From: Bacteroidota bacterium
GTDB lineage: Bacteria; Bacteroidota; Bacteroidia; Bacteroidales; VadinHA17
DNA length: 33,575 nucleotides
Direction of reading: 5' to 3'
Assembly (NCBI GenBank): GCA_022709665.1
Contig: JAKLIJ010000010.1
Coordinates: 1 to 33,575 of the forward strand
Part shown: piece by piece, positions 25,042 through 33,575 of the stretch
How positions within the stretch are numbered: position 1 is the first letter of the stretch
How the letters are laid out: every line of letters begins with the position of its first letter
Notes under the pieces: generated by a model
What the model was told of the DNA's origin: nothing
What the model saw: the letters and a program-made list of their open reading frames with translations, nothing else
Database searches by the model: none
Position numbers and translations under genes: made by a program

Positions 25042-26955
25042 TTATCCCAGCTTCATCTTCTCGATCTCCTCAAGGTTTCTCTCGTTGCATACATCCTTTG
25101 CATTGGGAGTATAAAGGTATTCGATAAGGTCCATATACCTGTCCATAACCTTGCCCCTGACGATTTTCATGGTTGAGTTCATGAGCCCGTTATCCTCTGT
25201 GAACCCCTCTTCGAGAATCCCGATGGCGACCGGCAGCCACCTCTGGGGGAACATATGACCATATTTCCCGTTTGTGCGGTACTCATTCACTTCATTCTCA
25301 AGAAGGGTAGCAACAGACCTTCTTCCATCGTCAGAATCAGCAGTAAGATTCTTCTCCTCAAGATATGTTTTCAGGGCATGCTGGTTCGGGACAACAAGAG
25401 CCACCGAATATGGCCTCTGATTGTTGTAAAGCATGCACTGATCAATAAATTTCGACTGTTCCGACATTGCTTCCTCTATACCCTCGGGACTGAACTTTTC
25501 TCCGTCATCGGCAATCAAAAGGCTTTTAAAACGCCCGAGGACGTAGAGAAATCCGTCATTCGTCATGTAACCCATGTCGCCAGTATAGAGCCAGCCGTCC
25601 TTGATTGTCTCCCTTGTTGCGGCTTCATTCTTCCAGTAACCGTGCATCACATTACCTCCTCTGATGACGATCTCTCCCTTTTCACCTACCGGTAATTCAT
25701 TCCCGTCATCGTCACATATTTTGAGCTCCATATTGCTGACCAGAACTCCTGATGAACCAAGCCTGTGACGGGCAGTGGAGTTTGATGAGATGACAGGTGA
25801 TGCTTCGCTCAGACCGTATCCCTGATACATCGGCACTCCCAGGGCATAGAAGAACCTCTGAAGTTCTATGTCGAGCAGAGCTCCTCCGCCAATGAAATAG
25901 TCAAGCTCGCCTCCGAAACTTTCACGAATTTTACTGAAAAGGATCTTGTCGTAAAGGTCAATAAGGGGTTTTTTAAGCTTTTGAAGTCCCTGACCCTTGT
26001 TCCATCCTTCCTTATTGTAGGAGTAGGATATTTTCATTGCATGATTGAAAAGGAGCTCTGTAATTCTGCCTTTCTCCTTTATACCCTTTTCGATGTTCTT
26101 TCTGAAGTTCTTAGCTATAGCCGGAACACTCATAAGCAGATTGGGTTTTATTTCCTTCAGGCAGACCGGCATATTTCTGAGAGTCTCCATAGGTGTCTTT
26201 CCTGTTTTCACAGAAGCAACACTGGCGCCTTTGCCCATGAAGGAATAAATGGCTGCAGTATGACCGAATGAGTGATCCCATGGAAGAATAAGAAGTGTTT
26301 TGTAGAAAGAGGGAATGTCCATCAGACTGTACGACTGGTAAACATTGGTCACATAGTTGCTGTGAGTAAGAATGATGCCTTTGGGATCAGCAGTAGTCCC
26401 CGAGGTGTAGCATATATTGGCAAAATCGGATGGTCTGACTGAGGTACAGATCTCCATGAACTTTTCCCTGTTTCCGGGTTTTTCGAGCCATTCCCTTCCT
26501 ATCTTCCTGACTTCATTGAAATGAATCTCATTCTTTTCATATTCTTCCTGTGTGTCGAAATGAATTATCTTCTCAATAGTCCTGCAATCGCCAATAACCG
26601 TCTTCAGCTTTGTTGCCTGGATGGAGGAAGCCAGTACCATGCGCGATTCGGAATGGTTGATCCTGAATTTGATCTCTTCGGGATTGAGTTTGACCGAAAG
26701 CGGGACATTCACGGCACCTGCGTAAAGAATCCCAAGTTCGCCAATTACCCAGTTATTTCGGCCCTCAGAGATCAGACTAAGCCTGTCGCCCGGCTTGATG
26801 CCCATGGTAACGAGACCGGCTGCAAATTCATAAACCTGTTTTTTTGTCTCACCATAGGTAGTACCTTCATATTTATCCTGAGGTTTTTCCCACAGATAAA
26901 CATTGCTTTCATACTTCTCAACACTCTCTTCAAAGAACTGAATTATTGATTTCAT
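25042..26955 (-). CDS. Long-chain acyl-CoA ligase (AMP-forming)
   Basis: A 637-residue member of the ANL adenylating superfamily that activates fatty acids to acyl-CoA through an acyl-AMP. The P-loop-like motif YTSGTTADPKGIILTH is at about 188-203; further motifs are LLILPWDHSFGHTAA, YQGYGLSEASPVIS, GWLYTGDMGYM and GRFKSLLIADDGEKFSPE, which takes the place of the usual hinge and lysine region. The N-terminal GDRLSLISEGRNNWVIGELG is standard for long-chain ligases. Chain-length preference cannot be read by eye. Single-gene unit; two copies of the palindrome GTAATTAC lie 35-53 bases before its ATG, a plausible operator. Confidence 0.9.
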   Translation of the reverse strand: MKSIIQFFEESVEKYESNVYLWEKPQDKYEGTTYGETKKQVYEFAAGLVTMGIKPGDRLSLISEGRNNWVIGELGILYAGAVNVPLSVKLNPEEIKFRINHSESRMVLASSIQATKLKTVIGDCRTIEKIIHFDTQEEYEKNEIHFNEVRKIGREWLEKPGNREKFMEICTSVRPSDFANICYTSGTTADPKGIILTHSNYVTNVYQSYSLMDIPSFYKTLLILPWDHSFGHTAAIYSFMGKGASVASVKTGKTPMETLRNMPVCLKEIKPNLLMSVPAIAKNFRKNIEKGIKEKGRITELLFNHAMKISYSYNKEGWNKGQGLQKLKKPLIDLYDKILFSKIRESFGGELDYFIGGGALLDIELQRFFYALGVPMYQGYGLSEASPVISSNSTARHRLGSSGVLVSNMELKICDDDGNELPVGEKGEIVIRGGNVMHGYWKNEAATRETIKDGWLYTGDMGYMTNDGFLYVLGRFKSLLIADDGEKFSPEGIEEAMSEQSKFIDQCMLYNNQRPYSVALVVPNQHALKTYLEEKNLTADSDDGRRSVATLLENEVNEYRTNGKYGHMFPQRWLPVAIGILEEGFTEDNGLMNSTMKIVRGKVMDRYMDLIEYLYTPNAKDVCNERNLEEIEKMKLG

Positions 26956-26989
26956 CAGGAAGCTGGATTAAATTGAATTTATTATATAT

Positions 26990-27008
26990 GTAATTACGTT
27001 GTAATTAC
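26990..27008. promoter_or_regulatory. Tandem palindrome GTAATTAC-GTT-GTAATTAC upstream of acyl-CoA ligase
   Basis: GTAATTAC, its own reverse complement, occurs at 26990-26997 and 27001-27008, an 11-base period. It lies 35-53 bases before the ligase ATG, where a promoter would be expected. The layout is that of an operator for a dimeric regulator. It sits in the 223-base divergent gap with the SPOR lipoprotein gene, so either gene could be controlled. Confidence 0.5.
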
Positions 27009-27117
27009 TATGTTAGAACGATATTTTTCGGAGCCTAATATACAAAAACCTTTTTATTCCCTTCTACTTTGTACGGGCAAAAAAGCATTATCCTTAGGAT
27101 TGGTTATCAATATTTTG

Positions 27118-27125
27118 TATTTTTG
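27118..27125 (+). promoter_or_regulatory. Candidate -7 box for SPOR lipoprotein gene
   Basis: TATTTTTG fits TAnnTTTG and lies 53 bases before the ATG. The nearest TTGG (27100-27103) is too close (14 bases) for a good -33 element, so support is weak. The rest of the 223-base gap holds only the palindrome pair noted separately. Confidence 0.28.
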
Positions 27126-27178
27126 AAGTAAATGATTTCACCTGATTTCGTCGTTAATTTTTATCATTACATTTTAAT

Positions 27179-27655
27179 ATGAAGCAAGTATCTGTTCTTT
27201 TTCTGGTGGTCCTTCTGATCTTACCCGTGTCGTGTAAGAGAATAAGAGAAAGGGGTATTTTCGGTAAAAAGGCCAGAACACTCGAGATCCTGCTTGCCAG
27301 GCAGGACAGTATCAGAGTCGCAGATTCCATCAAAAGAGCTGCCAGTCTTCAAAAGGCAATTGAGGAAGCAAGGCTCGACAGTCTTATAAGGGCTGAGCAG
27401 GAAAAATCGGCCTATGAAGCTCAAATTAAAAAATACAATATTGTTGTGGGCAGTTTTGTAACACCTGAATATGCCCAGGCATGGGCCGAAGAATACAGGA
27501 TGATGGGTTATGAACCACAGATTATTCGTACTGACGAAAGCAAATTCGATTTTGTAGTAGCAGAATCACATGACCAATACGCCCGGGCCGCACGCAGGCT
27601 TGAGCAGTTCCGTGATACCGTGGAGATCGATGCCTGGCTGTTAGTCAGGAAGTAA
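27179..27655 (+). CDS. SPOR-domain lipoprotein
   Basis: A 158-residue predicted lipoprotein: MKQVSVLFLVVLLILPVSC has a clear lipobox at Cys19. Residues ~30-83 form a charged Ala/Arg/Glu-rich helix, possibly coiled coil (RQDSIRVADSIKRAASLQKA; IEEARLDSLIRAEQEK). Residues ~86-158 are a SPOR domain (YNIVVGSFVTPEYAQAWAEE; MGYEPQII). SPOR domains bind denuded glycan strands of peptidoglycan, often at the division site, so an envelope or division role is likely from family knowledge. Its stop is 7 bases from the purA stop on the other strand, with no terminator hairpin seen between. Confidence 0.88.
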   Translation: MKQVSVLFLVVLLILPVSCKRIRERGIFGKKARTLEILLARQDSIRVADSIKRAASLQKAIEEARLDSLIRAEQEKSAYEAQIKKYNIVVGSFVTPEYAQAWAEEYRMMGYEPQIIRTDESKFDFVVAESHDQYARAARRLEQFRDTVEIDAWLLVRK

Positions 27656-27662
27656 ATTTATG

Positions 27663-28940
<1,278 letters not shown>

Positions 28941-29074
28941 TTAAAACAGTTTCGAAGTTACAAAATAATCTGTGCTGCCATCACGTTGATAATATTATGT
29001 TGATAAAAGAGAGGGGAACTCTCATCATTTTTGTTGTTTTACATGAATACTAAACCTGTTTAATAATTAACGAA

Positions 29075-29623
29075 ATGAAAAAAATTGTTTTTCTTTTTGT
29101 GCTTTCAGCTTTTGCAGTGAATTCCTTTGCCCAAAGCGAGGTGACTGTTGCTCCTGAAAAAAATGTGTTGAAAGTGAATACATTGTCACTGATTATCGGG
29201 ACAGGCTCAATCTTCTATGAAAGGGAGGTTTCCGACCTGGCAGCAGCTCAGATGGGAGTTGGTTATATGAATTACAATCTGGGTGATACAAAGTTCAGGG
29301 GACTGATTCTTACCCCCGAATGTAAGTTTTATATCAGGAACAATGCAATTGATGGCTTTTATGTTTCACCTTACCTGCGATACAATAATTACAGTTATGA
29401 AACAGACGAAGGAGAGGATGAGGGAAAATTCTCCTCTGTAGGAGGTGGTGTGGCTTTCGGGAGACAATGGATATTCAAGAAGGGATTCGTAATTGACTTC
29501 TTCTTCGGCGGCCATTACACTGATGGCAGTGTGGATGTTCAGCAGGGTGGTGAACCTGAGGACATTACAAAAATAGAAGGCTTTAAAACCAGGGTGGGTC
29601 TGGCGGTTGGTTTCGCATTTTAA
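29075..29623 (+). CDS. Small outer-membrane beta-barrel protein (DUF3575-like)
   Basis: A 182-residue protein with a signal peptide MKKIVFLFVLSAFAVNSFAQ (cut near SFA-Q). The mature part is a series of short amphipathic beta strands (VLKVNTLSLIIGTGSIFYER; KFRGLILTPECKFYIRN; GFYVSPYLRYNNYSYE; FVIDFFFGGHYTDG) with an acidic loop EDEG near residue 113, ending VGLAVGFAF with a C-terminal Phe. This is the form of 8-10-strand Bacteroidota barrels, often annotated DUF3575. Function unknown. A strong symmetrical hairpin follows the stop. Confidence 0.8.
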   Translation: MKKIVFLFVLSAFAVNSFAQSEVTVAPEKNVLKVNTLSLIIGTGSIFYEREVSDLAAAQMGVGYMNYNLGDTKFRGLILTPECKFYIRNNAIDGFYVSPYLRYNNYSYETDEGEDEGKFSSVGGGVAFGRQWIFKKGFVIDFFFGGHYTDGSVDVQQGGEPEDITKIEGFKTRVGLAVGFAF

Positions 29624-29642
29624 GATTCAAATGTCTGCAATG

Positions 29643-29667
29643 AAAAGGGGACCATCAGTCCCCTTTT
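29643..29667. terminator. Bidirectional terminator between barrel gene and fur-family gene
   Basis: A perfect 10-bp stem AAAAGGGGAC / GTCCCCTTTT with loop CATCA, flanked by A-run on the left and T-run on the right, so it can end transcripts on both strands. The loop and right arm contain the stop and last codons of the fur-family gene (stop 29655-29657). Confidence 0.85.
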
Positions 29668-30116
29668 TCATTTTCAGCCGGCTTGTCAAGGTTACCATAG
29701 ATGTACAGGGAATGATAAACCGGAGTGAATCCGTGCATACTGCACGCAGTCCGGATGATCTCCTGTATCCTGGGATCACAGAACTCAATAACTATTCCTG
29801 TTTCAATGTCAATGAGATGGTCATGCTGACCGCACTGATAAGAACGTTCATATTGTGCAATGTTTTTACCAAACTGGTGTTTTTCCACAAGATTACAGTC
29901 GAGAAGCAACTCAATTGTATTGTAAATGGTTGCTCTGCTGACCCTGTATCTCTTTGTTTTCATAAAGAGATACAACGACTCCACATCAAAGTGCCCTGTC
30001 CTCGAATAAATCTCATCCAGAATTGCAAACCTTTCGGGAGTCTTCCTGTGTCCCCGCTTTTCAAGATATTCTGTGAATATCTGCTTTACTGTCAATCTGG
30101 TTTTATTCTCAACCAT
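29655..30116 (-). CDS. Fur-family metal-responsive regulator lacking the CxxC zinc motif
   Basis: A 153-residue transcriptional regulator. The winged-helix domain (residues ~10-90) shows [28 protein letters not shown] and [20 protein letters not shown], the classic Fur recognition helix region. The dimerisation domain keeps HDHLI (98-102) and [13 protein letters not shown], but the usual HLICxxCG is IDIETG, so the structural-zinc CxxC at about 103-106 is absent, and no second CxxC is seen. The metal specificity (Fur, Zur, PerR) cannot be called. It starts 68 bases after the Rel/SpoT stop on the same strand and may be co-transcribed. Confidence 0.88.
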   Translation of the reverse strand: MVENKTRLTVKQIFTEYLEKRGHRKTPERFAILDEIYSRTGHFDVESLYLFMKTKRYRVSRATIYNTIELLLDCNLVEKHQFGKNIAQYERSYQCGQHDHLIDIETGIVIEFCDPRIQEIIRTACSMHGFTPVYHSLYIYGNLDKPAENEKGD

Positions 30117-30184
30117 TTACATTCATATTTTTCATTCTGTTTAAAATGCAAGGAGGATGACGCAACCGGTTTTCAGATCCGGAT

Positions 30185-32443
30185 CTATTCTGAAAAATCC
30201 TCAACCCTCTTGATTGTATCGATTCCCTTAACATTCGACAACTTCAGTATTAGGTTATTAAGGTCCTGGGTGTGATGAACATAAAGATCTATAGTTCCAT
30301 CGAAGATCCCGTCCTTAACACTGAAATTTATGTTTGTCATATTTACTTTCAGTTCTGATGATATTATGTTGGTAAGGTCATTTACAAGACCAATCCTGTC
30401 AACCCCGCTCACCTTGATCCTTGCCAGAAAGGATACAAGCTTATGGATAGCCCATCTTACCGGAAGTATCCTGTTTCCTTCATTTGACATTATCCTGATG
30501 GCAACAGGACATTTGGGTTTATGGATTACTATCGAACCCTTTGGCGAATGGTATCCGATCACTTCGTCACCGGGAATCGGGTTGCAGCACCTGGCAATTT
30601 CATAAGACTGACCGGCGTTTTCAACGTTTTCCCTCAGAAGGAAAGGTGAAGATGGATCAATTTTACCGGCCTTAAGCATTTCATCTTCTTCTTCCTTTTT
30701 ATCTTTTTTTGAACCAAGAAGCTTGAGCTCCCAGTATTTTATTACGTTTTTTGCAGGAGATCTCCTTATTATCCTTCTCAGATTGTCGAGGTTTACTGTA
30801 CCGAGTTCTATCCCGGAGTAAAGTTCATCCTTGTTTGGAATTTCAAACGACTGCATCAGCTTCTTCAGAATTTCAGTGTTTGGCGATTCCCCAAGTTCTG
30901 CAAGCTTCATTTCCAGGATTTCCATTCCTTTTTGTATCCTGTTGGTCGATTCAACCCTGAGTACGCTCTTGATAGCTTCCTTGGCTTTTGAGGTGCTTAC
31001 ATACGACAACCATTCCCTTTCCGGCCTGGCAATATCGGAAGTTATAATTTCAACCTGGTCGCCGCTCATAAGTGTGGTGCTAATCGGATTCAGTTTGTGA
31101 TTTATCTTGGCCCCGATAGCCTTATTGCCTATTTCTGTATGGATCTCATAGGCAAAATCGAGCGCCGATGCTCCTTTGGGCAGACTGACCAGTGTTCCTT
31201 TAGGGGTGAAAACCATTATTTCGGACGAAAAGAGATTCATTTTGAATTCATCAAGGAATTCAATAGGGTTTTCAAGCGGATTCTCAAGCATCCCCCTGAT
31301 CTTCTTTATCCATTTGTCGAGCTCAGTCTCGGGTGTATTGTCGCCTTTGTATTTATAGTGTGCGGCATATCCCCTTTCTGCTATTTCATCCATCCTCCTG
31401 CTCCGGATCTGAACTTCAACCCAGTGACCTTCCGGACCCATTACAGTTACATGAAGCGCTTCGTAACCGTTGGGCTTGGGCCGGCTTACCCAGTCGCGAA
31501 GCCGGTCGGGCTTCGGGAGGTATGTGTCGGTAATTACTGAATAAATGCTCCAGCAGGTAGTCTTTTCGGGAATGCCGGGGACGGCATCAAAGACAATTCT
31601 GACAGCCAGTACATCGTAAACTTCCTCGAAGGGTACATTTTTCGACTGCATCTTGGTCCATATCGAGAAGATCGATTTCGGACGACCGTTTATCTCAAAG
31701 TTCAGCCCCGATTCATTAAGCTTGTTTATTATGGGGAGACTGAATTTGTTAATCAGGGAATGGTACTTTTTCTCTCCCAGCCTTAGTTTTGAGGCAATCT
31801 CCTCATAGATCCCCGGCTGACGATACTTGAAACTGAGGTCTTCAAGTTCACTCTTGATGGCATATAGACCTATCCTGTTTGCAAGGGGAGCATAAAGAAA
31901 GATGGTCTCACCTGCCACTTTCATCTTCTTGTGCTCCGGCATGGAGTCCAGAGTCCTCATGTTGTGAAGCCGGTCTGCAATCTTGATAAGGATAACCCTC
32001 AGATCGTCGGAAAGTGTCAGAAGCATTCTTCTGAAATTCTCGGCCTGAAGCGATGATGAAGTTCCCTTGTCGTATGTTGAACTGGATATCTTGGTCAATC
32101 CGTCAATCAGGGAAGCTATTTTTGGCCCGAAATCCCTGTTAACATCTTCCAGAGTGTAGTCGGTATCCTCTACGGCATCGTGAAGCAGGGCGGTCGCAAT
32201 AGAACGGGCACCCAGACCGATCTCCTGGTTCACTATCTTTGCAACAGCTATGGGATGGATAATGTATGGCTCCCCTGATTTTCGCCTCAGGTTCCAGTGA
32301 GCCTTATTTGATATATTGAAAGCTTTTTCAATTAGTTCACGATCGCCAGGCTCTCTGCATCTGACAATATTGTTAATCAGGGAATCGTATTCGGATTGAA
32401 TAAGTTTTATGTCTTCCTCGTCAAATATATCCTTACTGCCCAT
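30185..32443 (-). CDS. Bifunctional (p)ppGpp synthetase/hydrolase (Rel/SpoT)
   Basis: A 752-residue stringent-response enzyme. Order: HD hydrolase domain (~40-200) with IHPIAVAKI, ALLHDAVEDTDYT and ADRLHNMRTL, all needed residues present; synthetase domain (~245-365) with GRPKSIFSIWTKM, VYDVLAVRIVF, RLRDWVSRPKPNGYEALHVT and VEVQIRSRRMDEIAERG; TGS domain (~405-465, FTPKGTLVSLPKGASALDFA); zinc-finger-like CCNPIPGDEVIG region; C-terminal ACT domain from ~675. RLRD takes the place of the RxKD motif that marks bifunctional enzymes, a conservative change. Both activities are expected. A TATCTTTG box (32481-32474) lies about 30 bases before the ATG. Confidence 0.95.
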   Translation of the reverse strand: MGSKDIFDEEDIKLIQSEYDSLINNIVRCREPGDRELIEKAFNISNKAHWNLRRKSGEPYIIHPIAVAKIVNQEIGLGARSIATALLHDAVEDTDYTLEDVNRDFGPKIASLIDGLTKISSSTYDKGTSSSLQAENFRRMLLTLSDDLRVILIKIADRLHNMRTLDSMPEHKKMKVAGETIFLYAPLANRIGLYAIKSELEDLSFKYRQPGIYEEIASKLRLGEKKYHSLINKFSLPIINKLNESGLNFEINGRPKSIFSIWTKMQSKNVPFEEVYDVLAVRIVFDAVPGIPEKTTCWSIYSVITDTYLPKPDRLRDWVSRPKPNGYEALHVTVMGPEGHWVEVQIRSRRMDEIAERGYAAHYKYKGDNTPETELDKWIKKIRGMLENPLENPIEFLDEFKMNLFSSEIMVFTPKGTLVSLPKGASALDFAYEIHTEIGNKAIGAKINHKLNPISTTLMSGDQVEIITSDIARPEREWLSYVSTSKAKEAIKSVLRVESTNRIQKGMEILEMKLAELGESPNTEILKKLMQSFEIPNKDELYSGIELGTVNLDNLRRIIRRSPAKNVIKYWELKLLGSKKDKKEEEDEMLKAGKIDPSSPFLLRENVENAGQSYEIARCCNPIPGDEVIGYHSPKGSIVIHKPKCPVAIRIMSNEGNRILPVRWAIHKLVSFLARIKVSGVDRIGLVNDLTNIISSELKVNMTNINFSVKDGIFDGTIDLYVHHTQDLNNLILKLSNVKGIDTIKRVEDFSE

Positions 32444-32473
32444 AAAAACTCATTGTTTCTTTTCTGCCAGATA

Positions 32474-32488
32474 CAAAGATAACGTTAT
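32474..32488 (-). promoter_or_regulatory. Candidate -7 box and palindrome upstream of rel/spoT
   Basis: On the minus strand TATCTTTG (32481-32474) fits TAnnTTTG. It overlaps the 10-base palindrome ATAACGTTAT at 32479-32488. No clear -33 box is visible, so the promoter call is tentative. Confidence 0.32.
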
Positions 32489-32566
32489 TGAGCTAAATTG
32501 ATACTGTCAGATGATTTGTTGGAGCCCTTTGATGCCCGGTTGCGGGGGTTCGGGAGATGCCGGATT

Positions 32567-33556
32567 TCATTTCCTCCTCACTATGGTGAGAGTCCCTGTC
32601 CTGTCAATAGTCCTTCCTGACGGAGATGATATCCTGAGAAACCAGATAACCACATCCTGAGGCGCCGGTAAGCCTCCCGCATTTCCGTCCCACGACTCGG
32701 TATAGTCGCGTGTCTCAAAAAGGATATTCCTCCTTCTGTCGGCTATTGTCAGACTGTACTCTGAGGGTTTAAAGGTCATCACAGGCCTGAAGAGATCATT
32801 TACTCCATCCCCGTCAGGAGTGAATATGTTGGGGACGGTTATAATCTCCCCAATGGAAGTACACGCTTTTACTGAAAGTGATTCTCCTGAAATCCCGTAA
32901 GGATTTCCGGCTTCAGATGCTTTTATCTTAAAGCAAAGTTCCTCTTTATTAAGCTTATACATGATACCGGGAACACTGAGAGCATAGATAGTATCGCCGG
33001 AAGAGACAGATGCTTCATACTCAAAACCGTTTCCCGTGTCAGCAAGAATGGTGTAGGATGATATGGATCCGCGCCACTGACGGTAAGCGTTCCATTTCAG
33101 GATGATCTCTTCACCATTATTTGTAAGAGCCAGGTTTATATTGGAAGCAGTATTTGATGTAACTGCATTTTTTCTGCATAAGACAGCTGAAAGCCTGTAA
33201 AAGTTAATTTCTCCTGACCGGGTTGTCCTGTCGGTAAAAGAAAGCGACTCAGTATCACCGTCGGTATATAGATTGATCTGTTGGAAAAGACCTGAAAAGC
33301 CTGTCCTCCTTTCAAGGGCGAATGTGTCTATATCTGATGAAGGATCTATATGGAAGGAGATTTCTACCTCATCGTCATCCGTAACAGTGGCATTGTCGGC
33401 ATTAATCCAACCTGGAGGGGACGAAAGACTGGCAATCGCCGATGTAGTGTCGGAAGCTGAAAACTGGCCGTTTTGAAGGACAGCCTTTATAAAATAATTG
33501 TACCTGACGCCTTCAGTTATGTTGCTCAGACTTACTTCCTTTTCATCACTGCCTGT
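32567..33556 (-). CDS. Fibronectin-III-like protein with T9SS type B sorting domain (5' part missing)
   Basis: The minus-strand frame is open from 33556 down to the stop at 32567, about 329 codons, and has no signal peptide, so the start is missing. Two or three Fn-III-like beta domains are readable (VSLSNITEGVRYNYFIKAVL; PPGWINADNATVTDDDEVEI; GEEIILKWNAYRQWRGSI; FEYEASVSSGDTIY), followed by ITVPNIFTPDGDGVNDLFRP, the hallmark of the gliding-motility-associated type B C-terminal domain that sends proteins through the type IX system to the cell surface. An in-frame TAA at 33557-33559, 16 bases from the window edge, interrupts the reading into the upstream part; this may be a frameshift or contig-end error, or a real break. 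The ATG at 32962 is internal. Confidence 0.85.
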   Translation of the reverse strand, partial: TGSDEKEVSLSNITEGVRYNYFIKAVLQNGQFSASDTTSAIASLSSPPGWINADNATVTDDDEVEISFHIDPSSDIDTFALERRTGFSGLFQQINLYTDGDTESLSFTDRTTRSGEINFYRLSAVLCRKNAVTSNTASNINLALTNNGEEIILKWNAYRQWRGSISSYTILADTGNGFEYEASVSSGDTIYALSVPGIMYKLNKEELCFKIKASEAGNPYGISGESLSVKACTSIGEIITVPNIFTPDGDGVNDLFRPVMTFKPSEYSLTIADRRRNILFETRDYTESWDGNAGGLPAPQDVVIWFLRISSPSGRTIDRTGTLTIVRRK

Positions 33557-33575
33557 TTACCCAACAAAAATATAA

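Noticed and set aside
29607..30275. A 222-codon plus-strand open frame over the fur-family gene
   Set aside because: It lies opposite a well-recognised Fur-family gene and shows no recognisable motif; it begins inside the barrel gene and the terminator hairpin.

Overview
The window is a gene-dense stretch from a Bacteroidota (Bacteroidales-like) chromosome, probably an anaerobe or facultative anaerobe. Four things point there: a type IX secretion (T9SS type B) C-terminal sorting domain at 32567-32900, several small beta-barrel proteins and lipoproteins typical of the phylum, AT-rich leaders with TAnnTTTG-type -7 boxes instead of strong Shine-Dalgarno sites, and the family variants of Rel/SpoT and Fur. 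I see no tRNA, rRNA, CRISPR array, insertion sequence or phage gene. Both window edges cut genes: aroC on the left and a fibronectin-III/T9SS protein on the right.

Layout. 1-790: 3' part of chorismate synthase. 820-6368 (minus): proS, a conserved hypothetical gene, a POTRA/beta-barrel protein and tilS in one run. 6657-9589 (plus): a Tyr/Gly/Ser-rich repeat lipoprotein and an OMPP1/FadL-like barrel, closed by a clear hairpin terminator. 9639-12981 (minus): larC-larE-larB-wbqC, with two ATGA overlaps, coding for synthesis of the nickel-pincer nucleotide cofactor; no larA is in view. 13158-15647 (plus, divergent from larC): a Tat-exported DUF362 protein and a NapH/NapG-like membrane polyferredoxin. 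15755-21633 (plus): methylmalonyl-CoA epimerase, carboxyltransferase, OadG-like subunit and biotin carrier, followed directly by a fused CitD-CitE protein, CitF and a 53-residue rubredoxin. 21655-32443: pepD, an isocitrate-dehydrogenase-like gene coupled to an HD-like gene, a long-chain acyl-CoA ligase, a SPOR lipoprotein, purA, a small barrel protein, a Fur-family regulator and a Rel/SpoT enzyme. 32567-33556: the T9SS cargo protein.

How it fits together. The plus-strand block at 15755-21633 is the metabolic centre. It joins the biotin-dependent soluble and carrier parts of a Na+-translocating decarboxylase (methylmalonyl-CoA type) to a citrate-lyase-like enzyme. The membrane beta subunit that normally does the Na+ pumping is absent from the position after the biotin carrier, and the citrate-lyase genes sit there instead. 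The CitD part of the fusion has Arg where the prosthetic-group serine is expected, with a serine one residue later. Together with the lar operon lacking its racemase, and the NapH/NapG-like fusion beside a DUF362 protein, these are the parts most worth a second look. All functional statements rest on motif recognition by eye; no database search was run.
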